Part shown: piece after piece, positions 6,328 to 14,929 of the stretch | How positions within the stretch are numbered: the first letter of the stretch is position 1 | How the letters are laid out: each line of letters begins with the position of its first letter | DNA from: Halomonas halophila | GTDB lineage: Bacteria > Pseudomonadota > Gammaproteobacteria > Pseudomonadales > Halomonadaceae | Assembly (NCBI GenBank): GCA_002433675.1 | Contig: DJIP01000078.1 | Location: 1-34,632 of the forward strand | Reading direction: 5' to 3' | DNA length: 34,632 nucleotides | Program-made: the position numbers and the translations under genes | The notes under the pieces: generated by a model | Told to the model about the DNA's origin: nothing | The model's input: the letters and a program-made list of their open reading frames with translations, nothing else | Databases searched by the model: none

Positions 6328-7962
6328 CTAGTAGAGTTTTTTCTGAGGCGGCCCGGCGAATTCGAGTGGGCCGACACTCTTCATATCGACTTCGATGACT
6401 GCCGGGCCCTTGCGTCCTACCGCTTCGGCAACAATTCCGTGGAAGTCGTCACCCTGGCTTACTTTCCAGTGAGGCAGGTCGAGTGCTTGAGCCAGCGCCT
6501 GGAAGTCCGGCGTGTGCAGATCGTTATAGTACTGCCGGTCGCCAAAGTACTTGCTCTGGATGCCGCGCATGACGCCATAGCCACCGTCATTCATGATGAT
6601 CAAGGTCATGTCGAGGTCTTCCTGCGCGAGGGTGGCCATCTCGCCCACCATCAGCATCAGCCCGCCGTCCCCGACGATGGTGACGACCTTACGGCCTTCG
6701 GCACCCACGGCGCAGCCGATTCCAGTCGCCAGGCCCTGGCCGATGGCGCCTGCGAGGGAGTGGATGTTAGTCAGTGGTAGCTGTGCGGGGAGCAATCTGC
6801 TGCCCCAGGTGCTGCCCGATACTGTGATGTCGCGGACAAAGATTCCGTCGTCGGGTAAAGCAAGACGGATGGCGTCACACAGCTTACTGTACGCTCCGAC
6901 CTGATCACGCAGCGCCCGTTCTGCCTGTTCCACCGCCTGGGTAACTTCCCGGTCTACTTCCGTATCGGGCTCCAAGCTGCCTTCGAGCCTGTCAGCCAAC
7001 CGGGACAACACGTCACTGCACTCGCCGCACAGGAAGGTATCGGCGACATAATTGCGATGGGCTGCAGCAGGGTCGATATCGATCTGTATCAGCGGGCGAG
7101 GCAGTTCCACTGAGTAAGTGCGCGTCTCGTTACTGCGCAGGCGTGAACCAGCCACCAGCATCAGGTCGCTCTTGGCGTACAAATTTTCCACAGAAGGTGA
7201 GCTGTGGAAGGCGCGCAGGCTGCGTGGGTGGCTATCGGGCAGGACGCCGCGGGCGTGAGTACTGGATACCACCGAGATACCGAGATCGGCCAGGCGACGC
7301 ACCGCCTCAGAAGCCTCAAGGCAACCGCCGCCAATCCATAGCATTGGGCGCCGGGCAGCCTTGATCTGGGCTGTGAGTCGATCGATGGCGTCGTCGCTGA
7401 GCCTCGCCGTCCTTGCCGGCTCGACTGGGGGCATCTCCACCCATTCCACCTGGCTGGCCTGGATATCGATGGGGATCTCAAGGCTGACCGGACCTTTAGG
7501 CAGGGTCATTGCCTCCTGAATAGCCCGGTGCAGCAGCGGTACAACCTGTTCGACGGTGGTAGCCCGCCAGGCGCGCTTGGAGCAGGCCTCGAGAAAGCCC
7601 CGTTGGTCCCGGGTTTCGTGTATAAAGCCTGCGTCTCGGTCGAGATAGGCCTTCTCCACCTGACCGGTGATATGCAGCAGAGGGGTCCCGGCATTGAGCG
7701 CCTCGAGCATGGCGCCCACGGCATTGCCAGCTCCGGCACCGGTACTGGTGAGTGCCACACCAAGGCCACCCATTCGGGTATGGCCATCGGCCATGGTCAC
7801 TGCACCGGCCTCACCGCGCGAAGGTACGAAACGAAGGCGCTGGCGCTGGCCAATAGCATCTGCAATGGGAAGGTTGTGAATGGAGATGACGCCATAGACG
7901 GCGGAGACCGAATAGGCCTCCAAGGTGCGGGCGACGGCTTCACCGACGGTGATGGTGGTCAT
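6328..7962 (-). CDS. ThDP-dependent 2-oxo-acid decarboxylase/acetolactate synthase-like enzyme
   Basis: This 544-residue protein has the three-domain layout of thiamin-diphosphate enzymes (acetolactate synthase, benzoylformate decarboxylase). The N-terminal PYR domain has the cofactor-activating Glu in SRGEAGA (E51) and the STGAGAGNAVGA loop. A central Rossmann-like domain shows PMLWIGGGC. The C-terminal domain carries the ThDP/Mg motif GDGG near residue 430, ending in NDGGYG. I chose ATG 7962, preceded by GAGGAATACCAC, over an upstream in-frame ATG at 7989. It is the last gene of the IclR-led unit and follows the aldehyde dehydrogenase by 27 bases. The pairing suggests decarboxylation of a 2-oxo acid to an aldehyde that the dehydrogenase oxidises. 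Ligation chemistry cannot be excluded. Confidence 0.88.
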   Translation of the reverse strand: MTTITVGEAVARTLEAYSVSAVYGVISIHNLPIADAIGQRQRLRFVPSRGEAGAVTMADGHTRMGGLGVALTSTGAGAGNAVGAMLEALNAGTPLLHITGQVEKAYLDRDAGFIHETRDQRGFLEACSKRAWRATTVEQVVPLLHRAIQEAMTLPKGPVSLEIPIDIQASQVEWVEMPPVEPARTARLSDDAIDRLTAQIKAARRPMLWIGGGCLEASEAVRRLADLGISVVSSTHARGVLPDSHPRSLRAFHSSPSVENLYAKSDLMLVAGSRLRSNETRTYSVELPRPLIQIDIDPAAAHRNYVADTFLCGECSDVLSRLADRLEGSLEPDTEVDREVTQAVEQAERALRDQVGAYSKLCDAIRLALPDDGIFVRDITVSGSTWGSRLLPAQLPLTNIHSLAGAIGQGLATGIGCAVGAEGRKVVTIVGDGGLMLMVGEMATLAQEDLDMTLIIMNDGGYGVMRGIQSKYFGDRQYYNDLHTPDFQALAQALDLPHWKVSQGDDFHGIVAEAVGRKGPAVIEVDMKSVGPLEFAGPPQKKLY

Positions 7963-7989
7963 GTGGTATTCCTCTTTGGCCGTGGGCAT

Positions 7990-9456
7990 TCAGTCACACC
8001 AGTTCATGGGGGCGGGGTCGAGCCCCAGGTACAGGCTCTTTTGCTGCATGTAGGCATGAATGCCCTGACGTCCTTTTTCCCGTCCCAGGCCGCTGGCCTT
8101 GTAGCCACCGAACGGGGTGGAGATGGAGAATTTCTTGTAGGTGTTGATCCAGACGGTGCCAGCCTCGAGCCGGCTGGCCAGCGCCAGAGCGCGGCGGTAG
8201 TCGCGGCTCCAGATGCCGGCGGCGAGGCCGTAAGCGTTGTCATTGGCGAGGCCCACCAGTTCGTCGTCATCGTCATAGGGCATCGCCACCAGTACAGGAC
8301 CGAAGATTTCTTCCTGGCAGACGCTGCTGTGGTGAGGCAGGCCCTCGATCAGGGTCGGCAGGTAGAAGCTGCCGTTGGCGAGCCCAGTATCCTCGGGGAT
8401 GCTGCCCCCGGCGCGGATGCAGGCGCCTTCCTCACGGGCTCGATCGACATAGGCGGCCACGCTGTCCCGGTGGCTGTCGCTGATGAGGGGGCCGATGTGG
8501 GTGCCTGGCGTCTCGGGGTGGCCGACGCGAAGACTGCAGGTGATCTGTTCGAGACGCTCCATGGCCTGCTGGTAAAGGCTGCGATGGATGAACAGCCGTG
8601 ACCCGGCAATACAGGCTTGCCCGCCGGAGCTGTAGATGCCGTAGGCGACACCTTTCACCGCCTGCTCCAGGTCAGCGTCGTCACAAATGATGGTCGGCGA
8701 TTTGCCACCGAGCTCCAGGGAGGTGCCAATCAGCTTGTCGGCAGCCACATGAGCCAGATGTCGGCCGGTATTGGTGCCGCCTGTAAAGGAGATTCTGCGG
8801 ATCTTGGGATGACGCACGATGGCCTCGCCAATAACGCTGCCACGACCGGGCAGGACGCTGAGCAGCCCCTTCGGAAGCCCGGCTTCCTCGAACAGTTCGG
8901 CCAATTTCAGCGCCATCAAAGGCGTAGCCTCGGCGGGCTTGAGCACGACCGCGTTGCCACCGGCCAGGGCCGGCGCGACCTTCTGCATTTCACTGGCGAT
9001 CGGAGAGTTCCAGGGGGTAATGGCGGCGATGACGCCGAGTGGCTCGTACTGACTGAACGTCATCAAGTCGGCATTACGCTGGGTTGGCAGCTCTCCTTCC
9101 AGAGTTTCGCAGGCCGCGGCGAAGTAGCGAGCGGTTGCGGCGGCGCTGGACACCAGAGCGCGGGTCTCCGTCAGCGGCTTGCCGTTGTCGCGAGTCTGGA
9201 GGGCGGCGAGTTCCTCGTTGCGTTGCTTGATCAGTTCGCTGACCCGGTAGAGCACTTCGGCGCGTTCGTGAGGCTGACGGGCACGCCAGCTGGGCGCACG
9301 CCAGGCCTGATCGGCGGCCTCCACAGCCTGTTCGACATCGTCCAGGCTGGCGGCGTTCAGCTCGGCATTGACCGAACCATCGGCAGGAAAGCGTGTCACC
9401 AGCCGGTCACCACGCCCTTCGCGCCATTCGCCGCCAACAAAAATCTTGTGAGTCAT
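7990..9456 (-). CDS. NAD(P)-dependent aldehyde dehydrogenase
   Basis: The 488-residue protein is a full-length ALDH-superfamily enzyme. Key residues are all present: N150 in TPWN, K173 in LKPAEATP, E248 in LELGGKSP and the catalytic C282 in GGQACIAG. Later motifs EEIFGPV, GLAAGIWSRD and PFGGYKASGLGREKG are intact. The style is that of the betaine/hydroxymuconic-semialdehyde type, but the substrate cannot be fixed. It lies between aspartate dehydrogenase (29 bases) and the ThDP decarboxylase (27 bases). It probably oxidises the aldehyde released by the decarboxylase. The start at 9456 has AAAGGTG upstream. Confidence 0.93.
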   Translation of the reverse strand: MTHKIFVGGEWREGRGDRLVTRFPADGSVNAELNAASLDDVEQAVEAADQAWRAPSWRARQPHERAEVLYRVSELIKQRNEELAALQTRDNGKPLTETRALVSSAAATARYFAAACETLEGELPTQRNADLMTFSQYEPLGVIAAITPWNSPIASEMQKVAPALAGGNAVVLKPAEATPLMALKLAELFEEAGLPKGLLSVLPGRGSVIGEAIVRHPKIRRISFTGGTNTGRHLAHVAADKLIGTSLELGGKSPTIICDDADLEQAVKGVAYGIYSSGGQACIAGSRLFIHRSLYQQAMERLEQITCSLRVGHPETPGTHIGPLISDSHRDSVAAYVDRAREEGACIRAGGSIPEDTGLANGSFYLPTLIEGLPHHSSVCQEEIFGPVLVAMPYDDDDELVGLANDNAYGLAAGIWSRDYRRALALASRLEAGTVWINTYKKFSISTPFGGYKASGLGREKGRQGIHAYMQQKSLYLGLDPAPMNWCD

Positions 9457-9485
9457 CTGGGCACCTTTTTCGTTGGACGTGACTG

Positions 9486-10280
9486 TTAGAAGGAGACCGG
9501 CTCGAGCGCCTGTCGACAGGCGCGTACCACGGACAGGGCGGCCAGGGTCGAGGTCTTGGGGTTACTCTCCAGGGGGAAGCCGTTGAGTTCGATGGTGAAC
9601 TCGCCGAAGCGTCCGCGTACGTGAATGCAGTGAGTGTTGCGCTGGGTATGCGGGTCTACCGACAGCTTGACCGCGGTGCCGCGCATGCCGAGTCCGGCCA
9701 GGGCGATGGTGGCGGCAACATTGGAGTTGGCCGGGAACAGGCGCGCCGCTTCGCCGGCATCCCCTTCGAAGAACACCGTCCTGTCACACACGGCCTCTAA
9801 ATCGATCAACTTTTCGGCATGGCTACCACGCCAGCTCCGGGGCGCCTTGCAGGCTTCGTAGGTAACTTCGTCGAGGCCACCCTCGCGGGCGGCCGAGAGG
9901 CCGTCCATGCCGGCCACGGCTCCCGACAGTAGCTGCATGCGTCCGCCGCCGTCCCGAGCAGCACCGGCAAGGCGCTGGTACAACGCTTCGTCGGCCAGGG
10001 CTCCGGTGGCCACCACCGCCAGGGTGAGGCCGCGACGCAGCACTGCTTCACCGTGCTCGGCGAGCCCGGGCTGGCCGGCGCATTCCACCACCAGGTCGGG
10101 GGTCTCGGTGCATTGGTCGATACGGCTGAGCACCTCGATCTTGTCGTCAAGCCGCTGGCTCACCTCGGCGGCGAATGCTTCTGGCACCACAACCCAGGCC
10201 AGCTTCATGCCGTCGGGCAGCAGTCGATGTACTTCGGCTCCCATGGCGCCGTAGCCAATCATCAGCAGTCGTTTTGTCAT
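9486..10280 (-). CDS. nadX: L-aspartate dehydrogenase family protein
   Basis: The 264-residue protein begins with a Rossmann motif GYGAMG (9-14) and has family signatures VVECAGQ, LLSGAVAGMDGL, the KAPRSWRG segment, FPANSNVAATIALAG and DPHTQRNTH (D209, N215, H217) of NAD(P)-dependent L-aspartate dehydrogenases (NadX). Those enzymes interconvert L-aspartate with iminoaspartate or oxaloacetate plus ammonia. In some bacteria they feed NAD synthesis, but here no nadA or nadC is nearby. The gene is embedded in an aromatic-type catabolic operon between an SDR and an aldehyde dehydrogenase, so a catabolic role on an amino or imino acid is likelier. The start at 10280 has GGAGACC upstream. Confidence 0.85.
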   Translation of the reverse strand: MTKRLLMIGYGAMGAEVHRLLPDGMKLAWVVVPEAFAAEVSQRLDDKIEVLSRIDQCTETPDLVVECAGQPGLAEHGEAVLRRGLTLAVVATGALADEALYQRLAGAARDGGGRMQLLSGAVAGMDGLSAAREGGLDEVTYEACKAPRSWRGSHAEKLIDLEAVCDRTVFFEGDAGEAARLFPANSNVAATIALAGLGMRGTAVKLSVDPHTQRNTHCIHVRGRFGEFTIELNGFPLESNPKTSTLAALSVVRACRQALEPVSF

Positions 10281-10307
10281 TGGGGGGTCTCCGTGGGGTG
10301 GCCCAGG

Positions 10308-11102
10308 TCACAGATGGCGGTTGAAGCCACCGGACACGTCCAGCGCGGCGCCCGTGGTGAACGAGGCCAGTGGTGAGGCCAGAAATACCAGCGCGCGGGC
10401 AGGTTCTTGCGGGCGTCCGAGACGTCCCATCGGGATGCCGCGTCTGGCAGCGATGGCGGCGGTCCAGTCTTCCCAACTCTGGGAGGTGTCCTCGCGTTGC
10501 TCGAATCGGCGGCGCCACTGGCCGGACTCGACCATGCCGAGCAGAATTGAATTGACCCGAATGCCTTCGACAACCAGCTCGTGGGATAGCGAGTGGGTCA
10601 TGTTGAGCAGTGCTGCCCGGGCCGAAGAGGTGGCGATCATGTGCGGCTCGGGTTGCAGTGCCAGCAGTGAATTGACGCAGGTCAGAGAGCCGATGTCGGA
10701 TGCCGCCAGCTGGGGTCGAAAGGCCGCCAGGGGGTTGAGCACACCGAATAGCTTCAAGCGCGACTCGGATAGCCAGGCATCGGTTGGGGTGTCATCCAGA
10801 TGCGCCACGTATCCTTGACCAGCGTTGGCGATTAGCATGTCGGTACCGCCGAAGGCCTGGTGCACGCGGGCGGCGAATGAGGCACAGTCGCTTTCCTTCA
10901 GCACATCACAGGTCTCAACCAGCAGATTTGCCTCGGGGTAGTCGCGGCCAAGCTCGTTGCGGGCCGACTCAAGTCGTTCGGGGTTGCGGCCGCACAGGGC
11001 CACTTTGGCACCCTGTTCCAGCAGCAGACGAGCGGTTTCCAGGCCGATCCCGGAGGACCCGCCAGTCACCACGGCGACGCGATCTTCAATCATGAAACTC
11101 AT
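10308..11102 (-). CDS. SDR-family protein lacking the catalytic Tyr and Lys
   Basis: This 264-residue short-chain dehydrogenase/reductase keeps the NAD(P)-binding TGGSSGIG (13-20), NAG (93-95) and the C-terminal FTTGAALDVSGG. The active-site Ser is at 145, but the YxxxK pair is replaced: Thr at 158 and Arg at 162 (ATSSAR). The other SDR in this locus has S145, Y158 and K162 at the same positions, which makes the contrast clear. The Rossmann fold is intact, so it may bind nucleotide but catalyse differently or have a non-redox role. I place the start at ATG 11102 (MSFMIEDR), with GAGGAAGATACC upstream, not at the longer frame opening at 11342. It follows the hydrolase by 14 bases. Confidence 0.88.
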   Translation of the reverse strand: MSFMIEDRVAVVTGGSSGIGLETARLLLEQGAKVALCGRNPERLESARNELGRDYPEANLLVETCDVLKESDCASFAARVHQAFGGTDMLIANAGQGYVAHLDDTPTDAWLSESRLKLFGVLNPLAAFRPQLAASDIGSLTCVNSLLALQPEPHMIATSSARAALLNMTHSLSHELVVEGIRVNSILLGMVESGQWRRRFEQREDTSQSWEDWTAAIAARRGIPMGRLGRPQEPARALVFLASPLASFTTGAALDVSGGFNRHL

Positions 11103-11116
11103 GGTATCTTCCTCGA

Positions 11117-11962
11117 TCAATGCTCGGTCGCCGCTGTCAGCAGTGGACCTGCGAAACTGTCCACGGCCGTGGCGAAGGCCTCGGGCGCGTCGATGTAGCT
11201 GGCGTGACCGGCGTGCGGAATTCCCCGGCACGGCAGATTCAGCCGCTGGGCAAGGGCCTGACAGGATGGCGGTGGAGTAATGCGGTCCTCGTCGCCGCAC
11301 AGCACCGAGGCGGGGACCTGCAGGCCGCTTGGCAGGTAGCATTCCAGTGCATCATTGGCGAGCATCCAGCTGGCCTGGGCGAATCCCTCGACATGGAGCC
11401 TCTGCATCCCCTCGCGGACACGGGCGACGTCCTCTTCCCGGGCGCCGTCGCGCAGCAGTCGTGGTGCACGCGCTGCTGCGTAGGCCTGGTGTCCTTGCTC
11501 GGCAAGCACCGTCCAACGGCTGCGGTAGACCTCGTCACGTTTGCTGGGATCCGCGTCGCGGTAGCCTAGTGCAGGGTCCGCCAGCACCACGCCTGCCAGG
11601 CGCTCCGGGCGCCGCGCCGCATAGGCGCTAGCGATCATGGCGCCGAGGGAATGGCCTACCACTACGCAGCGCTCAATACCCAGCGCCGACAGCCAGTCGT
11701 CGAGGCGCTCGGCGTAGTCACAGGCTCTGGGGCGGGGCTCCGCCAAGGGCTGGCTGTCGGCGTAGCCCGGGGCGTCCCAGGCCAGCAGCCGGTAGTGGCT
11801 TAGGTAGGGGACTACCGGTACCCAGGACGACGACCCCGAGCTGATGCCGTGCAGCAGCACGATCGTCGGTCCCGCACCGTGTTCGCGGTAGTCCAACCGG
11901 CCGGCCGGGAGCGCCAGCTGTTGGCGCTCCAAGGACGCTTGACTCGGAGTCCGGGTCGTCAT
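11117..11962 (-). CDS. Alpha/beta-fold hydrolase (meta-cleavage-product hydrolase type)
   Basis: The 281-residue protein has the oxyanion-hole HG (LLHGISSGSSSW, near 38), the nucleophile elbow GHSLG (S105), the acid region in LCGDEDRITPP and the catalytic His in PHAGHASYID. The size and sequence style suit C-C hydrolases of ring meta-cleavage products, although esterase or lactonase activity is possible. The start ATG 11962 has AAGGAGACAGGCC upstream; the frame continues open to 12058 within the cupin gene but without support. It lies 11 bases after the cupin stop, consistent with one operon. Confidence 0.88.
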   Translation of the reverse strand: MTTRTPSQASLERQQLALPAGRLDYREHGAGPTIVLLHGISSGSSSWVPVVPYLSHYRLLAWDAPGYADSQPLAEPRPRACDYAERLDDWLSALGIERCVVVGHSLGAMIASAYAARRPERLAGVVLADPALGYRDADPSKRDEVYRSRWTVLAEQGHQAYAAARAPRLLRDGAREEDVARVREGMQRLHVEGFAQASWMLANDALECYLPSGLQVPASVLCGDEDRITPPPSCQALAQRLNLPCRGIPHAGHASYIDAPEAFATAVDSFAGPLLTAATEH

Positions 11963-11973
11963 GGCCTGTCTCC

Positions 11974-12498
11974 TTATCCGTTGCGCTTGACCTTGGACAG
12001 CGGGTGATCGTCTGGATAGGTCGGGATCTGCGGCTTGGGAGTTCCCAGCATCACGCACATCAGGGCTTCCTCTTCGCTCTCGTTGAGCAGGCCGCGATAG
12101 ATACCGGGGGGCACGGAGATCACATCGCGCTCTTCGAGCACCGTCTCGGTGGTGTTGTCACCATCCTGAATAAACAGGCGAATGGTGCCCTTCAGCACGA
12201 AGAAGACCTCTTCTACGTCGTCATGCACATGCAGGGGGCCTTCACACTTGGAGGGCAGCACCATGGTGGAGAAGGTGAAGTGTTCCGCCGGAATGGTATT
12301 GGTATCAGTGGCGACGCCGGTGGCGCCGGTGCCGATGTAGCGCATCTGGGCACGGCGATATTTTGGGTCGAAGTCGGCCTGGAACTTCAGCGCGTTCCAG
12401 TCGTACTTGCGGCCCTTGAAGCGAGCGATGCGAGACTCGATCCAGTCGCTGAGGGATAGATCGTCGGGCTTGTTCCAGGTGGAGAACTGTTGGGACAT
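11974..12498 (-). CDS. Cupin-domain protein
   Basis: The 174-residue single cupin has first-motif ligands H90, H92 and E96 (GPLHVHDDVEEVFF) and the second motif PPGIYRGLLNE. In that second motif the usual metal-binding His is Arg (R135). With only three of four usual ligands it may still bind a metal, as in some cupin dioxygenases and isomerases, or be non-catalytic. It is preceded by a good ribosome binding site (GAGGAAACACACC). The position next to the hydrolase and the VOC dioxygenase suggests a step on a ring-cleavage intermediate. The substrate is unknown. Confidence 0.85.
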   Translation of the reverse strand: MSQQFSTWNKPDDLSLSDWIESRIARFKGRKYDWNALKFQADFDPKYRRAQMRYIGTGATGVATDTNTIPAEHFTFSTMVLPSKCEGPLHVHDDVEEVFFVLKGTIRLFIQDGDNTTETVLEERDVISVPPGIYRGLLNESEEEALMCVMLGTPKPQIPTYPDDHPLSKVKRNG

Positions 12499-12533
12499 GG
12501 TGTGTTTCCTCGAAATCGCGCAGCTAAAGATGA

Positions 12534-12612
12534 AGAGGCCCTTGTGCGCGTCACCCGTTGGCCGTCATGGCGTCTTCGGGACAAGGGCTCTCCGGCCGGT
12601 CACCAACGGGTG
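12534..12612 (-). repeat. Two interleaved inverted repeats in the VOC-cupin spacer
   Basis: AGAGGCCCTTGT (12534-12545) pairs with ACAAGGGCTCT (12581-12591, one bulged base). CACCCGTTGG (12552-12561) pairs with CCAACGGGTG (12603-12612). The order A-B-A'-B' means the stems cannot nest; they would form a pseudoknot or alternative structures in the mRNA upstream of the cupin gene. Confidence 0.7.
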
Positions 12613-12685
12613 GCCGGTGGTGTGGTCAATCTCCAGGCAACTAACTGCCAGCGTGCCGGGGGTTCCGGTCGGGACTGTTGGCGGT

Positions 12686-13633
12686 TCAGGCCTCGGACTT
12701 CTTTTGGCGGCGAGTTTCGGCGTCGATGCCGCCCTCGACCGCCCACTCGGTGAAAGACTCGAGCGAGTGCTGCATTTCCCGCGGGGTCCAGGCCTCAGTG
12801 AGAAAGTCTTCGTTGGTGTAGTACTCGAAGGCGCCGCCGAGGGGACTGTTGACGTACCAGAAGTAGGCCGAGGAAATCGGATGGCGTCCCGGCCCGAGGA
12901 AGGTGCTCCACTGGCGTCGGTTCATTGCCAGGCCGCCCCCGATCACCTCATGGATATCGCGCACGGTGAAGGCGACGTGGTTGAGCCCGGCACCACGATG
13001 GGGAAGCTTGAGCAGAAACAGATTGTGATGGCCGCCGCGTGCCTGCATGCGCAGGAAAACGGCACGGTCGGTGTAGCGATCGGAAACCGAAAACCCCAGG
13101 CGCTCGCGGTAGAACGACTCGCAGGCTTCGAGGTCATCGACGAAGAACACCGTGTGTCCGATGCCCACCGGCGAGGCCTGATCGTAGACGGGACTTGGCT
13201 GGTCCACGCGGGACATGTCGCCGTATTGATTGATCGGCGTGACATCCAGCTTGACCTCGCGCAGACGGCTCTCGCGGATGCGCACAGCAAGACCGTTGGG
13301 GTCGCGGCATTCGAGACTGTCACCATGGTCGGTAAAGCCAGGTTGGTCCCGCAGGCTTTCGCGCAGCGTGTCCAACGCTTTGGCTGAGGCGGCCCCCCAG
13401 GTCATGCGACGCAGGGTAGAACCTTCCTCGAAGGCGGCCGGTAGTGTCGGGTCGTCGATGGTGCGAATGACCAGGCGGGCGCCGTCGAGGGTTTCAAAGG
13501 TACTTTGCTCGGAGCCGCTGACCCGAGTCAGGCCGAAGTCTTCGGCGAATCGCTCGCCGGTTACCACTTCCTCGACGCCGAAATCCAGTTCTTCGATACC
13601 GACGATACTGCCGGCTGTGTCGCGTGTTGTCAT
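12686..13633 (-). CDS. Two-domain VOC-family extradiol-type ring-cleavage dioxygenase
   Basis: The 315-residue protein has the size and two-module layout of type I extradiol dioxygenases. The C-terminal module carries the metal ligands: H160 (GIGHTVFFV), H219 (LNHVAFTV) and E270 (GGAFEYYT). The N-terminal module is degenerate, as is usual. It should use Fe(II) or Mn(II) to cleave a dihydroxylated ring. I chose ATG 13633, preceded by GGGAGAGCCCC; the open frame continues to 13756 without support. It is the first structural gene after the IclR regulator and probably acts on the product of the Rieske oxygenase and dehydrogenase encoded upstream. The substrate is not predictable by eye. Confidence 0.88.
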   Translation of the reverse strand: MTTRDTAGSIVGIEELDFGVEEVVTGERFAEDFGLTRVSGSEQSTFETLDGARLVIRTIDDPTLPAAFEEGSTLRRMTWGAASAKALDTLRESLRDQPGFTDHGDSLECRDPNGLAVRIRESRLREVKLDVTPINQYGDMSRVDQPSPVYDQASPVGIGHTVFFVDDLEACESFYRERLGFSVSDRYTDRAVFLRMQARGGHHNLFLLKLPHRGAGLNHVAFTVRDIHEVIGGGLAMNRRQWSTFLGPGRHPISSAYFWYVNSPLGGAFEYYTNEDFLTEAWTPREMQHSLESFTEWAVEGGIDAETRRQKKSEA

Positions 13634-13840
13634 GGGGCTCTCCCGCTGGACATGACCCTCAGGCAGGGGCGCTTGCTGGTCATGTGTCAGCTCTTCGCTT
13701 TCAGGTTTCAGGAAATTCCGGGCGTAGCGGTCCCCTGCGTGCCACCTCGATGGCACGACGGTCGTATGGAGATCACGGTGTCAGCGTCGTGGCGAGCCCG
13801 GATGGTCGCCACGGCAGGGAATCAAAACGTGGTGGCTATC
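13634..13840 (-). other. Spacer with two hairpins between iclR and the VOC gene
   Basis: The 207-bp spacer contains GTGCCA-N6-TGGCAC (13739-13756) and GTGGCGA-N10-TCGCCAC (13789-13812). Neither has a U tract on the minus strand. They may be operators or mRNA processing structures that set regulator and enzyme levels apart. I found no convincing promoter of its own here. Confidence 0.45.
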
Positions 13841-14647
13841 TCATCCGGTTTCGTCCTTCTGCGTGGCCTGATAGCCCAGCAGGCTAGAGATAGAGCTGGC
13901 CGCCCTGGCGACTTCCAGGCGCAGCGGTTCTCGGTCGCTTTCGGGAATCTCGTGCATCGGCACCATGATGCTGACAACGCCCTGTACCTCGCCGTCATGG
14001 TTGAACAGCGGGTACACGATCGAAGAGATGCCAAACTGGAAGAAGGACTCGCCGATTACGTAACCGCGCGTCCGATCCTCCTGGACCATTTCCCAGAGTG
14101 CGTCACGATAGATCGGCGAGCCGGGGTCGCTGTCGGGGAGCTGTTGTTCGGGGTAGAGCGCCTCGAAGTCCTGGCGATCAACACCGGTCAGAAGCATCCG
14201 CCCCAACGAGGTGCGATGCACCGGAAGGCGGGTTCCCACATTGACCTGACGGTTCTGCGCATTGGTGGCGCTGACCCGCGCGACGTAGATCACGTCTCGT
14301 TCATCGCGAATGGCGATGTGGCTCGAGCATCCTGTCGTGTCACGCAATGCCTCGATGACCGGCTGACCCACCTGCACCACATCCAGTGAAGTGACGTACT
14401 CAAAGCCGAGTCGCAGCACGCTGACGCCCAGAGAATAGAGCCCGCTGGTAGGGTGACGCCGGACGAAACCCATATGCTCCAGGGTCTGCAGGGCGCGATA
14501 GGCAGTGGCCTTGGGAATATCCACGAGCTTGAGAATCTCGGCAAAGCCCATCTCCCGGTGATGTCTGCTCAATACCATCAGGATCAGCAGGCCCCTCTCA
14601 AGGCCGGGGATCAGGTACTTGCGTGATGTCTTGTCGGTGTCGCTCAT
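13841..14647 (-). CDS. IclR-family transcriptional regulator of the ring-degradation locus
   Basis: The 268-residue protein has an N-terminal winged helix-turn-helix (about residues 14-75: LERGLLILMVLSRH, then IPKATAYRALQTLEHMGFV) and the IclR effector domain (HRTSLGRMLLTG, TRGYVIGESFFQFGISSI, GVVSIMVP). A ribosome binding site CAGGAGACCGCC precedes the ATG at 14647. Its own promoter and that of the Rieske operon share an operator half-site, so it likely represses both units and is released by a pathway compound. Position downstream of the transcription starts argues for repression. Confidence 0.93.
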   Translation of the reverse strand: MSDTDKTSRKYLIPGLERGLLILMVLSRHHREMGFAEILKLVDIPKATAYRALQTLEHMGFVRRHPTSGLYSLGVSVLRLGFEYVTSLDVVQVGQPVIEALRDTTGCSSHIAIRDERDVIYVARVSATNAQNRQVNVGTRLPVHRTSLGRMLLTGVDRQDFEALYPEQQLPDSDPGSPIYRDALWEMVQEDRTRGYVIGESFFQFGISSIVYPLFNHDGEVQGVVSIMVPMHEIPESDREPLRLEVARAASSISSLLGYQATQKDETG

Positions 14648-14740
14648 GGCGGTCTCCTGATATCGGTCGGCGTTTCTGCTTGGTGCAACGTTACCGGATA
14701 TCGACCGGTGAACCGATAGGGTGCTGCAGTGCTTTGGTTT

Positions 14741-14804
14741 AAATATGAAACAATGGTTCTTATTTGATACGTTTAAAATTAGTCGTGCATTGACCTTCTG
14801 TCAA
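14741..14804 (-). promoter_or_regulatory. Promoter and IclR-type operator in front of iclR
   Basis: On the minus strand a perfect -35 TTGACA (14804-14799) is followed after 17 bp by TAATTT (14781-14776), a weak -10, giving a start near 14769. An imperfect palindrome follows at 14741-14765: plus-strand AAATATGAAAC, AAT, then GGTTCTTATTT (9 of 11 positions paired). The same half-site is found at 20009-20019 in the same arrangement. Confidence 0.72.
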
Positions 14805-14865
14805 GAAAATCGTGTTCGCTATTGTTTTGCAAGCTGTTGTTTTGTAAATAAAATTTTTCTCCCAT

Positions 14866-14905
14866 GCCTCCTCCTCGGGGTGTTTCCCGACCTGGAGGAG
14901 GAGGC
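14866..14905 (-). terminator. Probable terminator after the MFS gene
   Basis: GCCTCCTCCTC (14866-14876) and GAGGAGGAGGC (14895-14905) form a perfect 11-bp stem, with an inner CGGG/CCCG stem. On the minus strand it is followed by AAAAATTTTA about 8 bases on. It separates the Rieske-MFS unit from the iclR promoter. Confidence 0.65.
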
Positions 14906-14929
14906 TCCGAAGCTTTTACGTGGGCCCGA

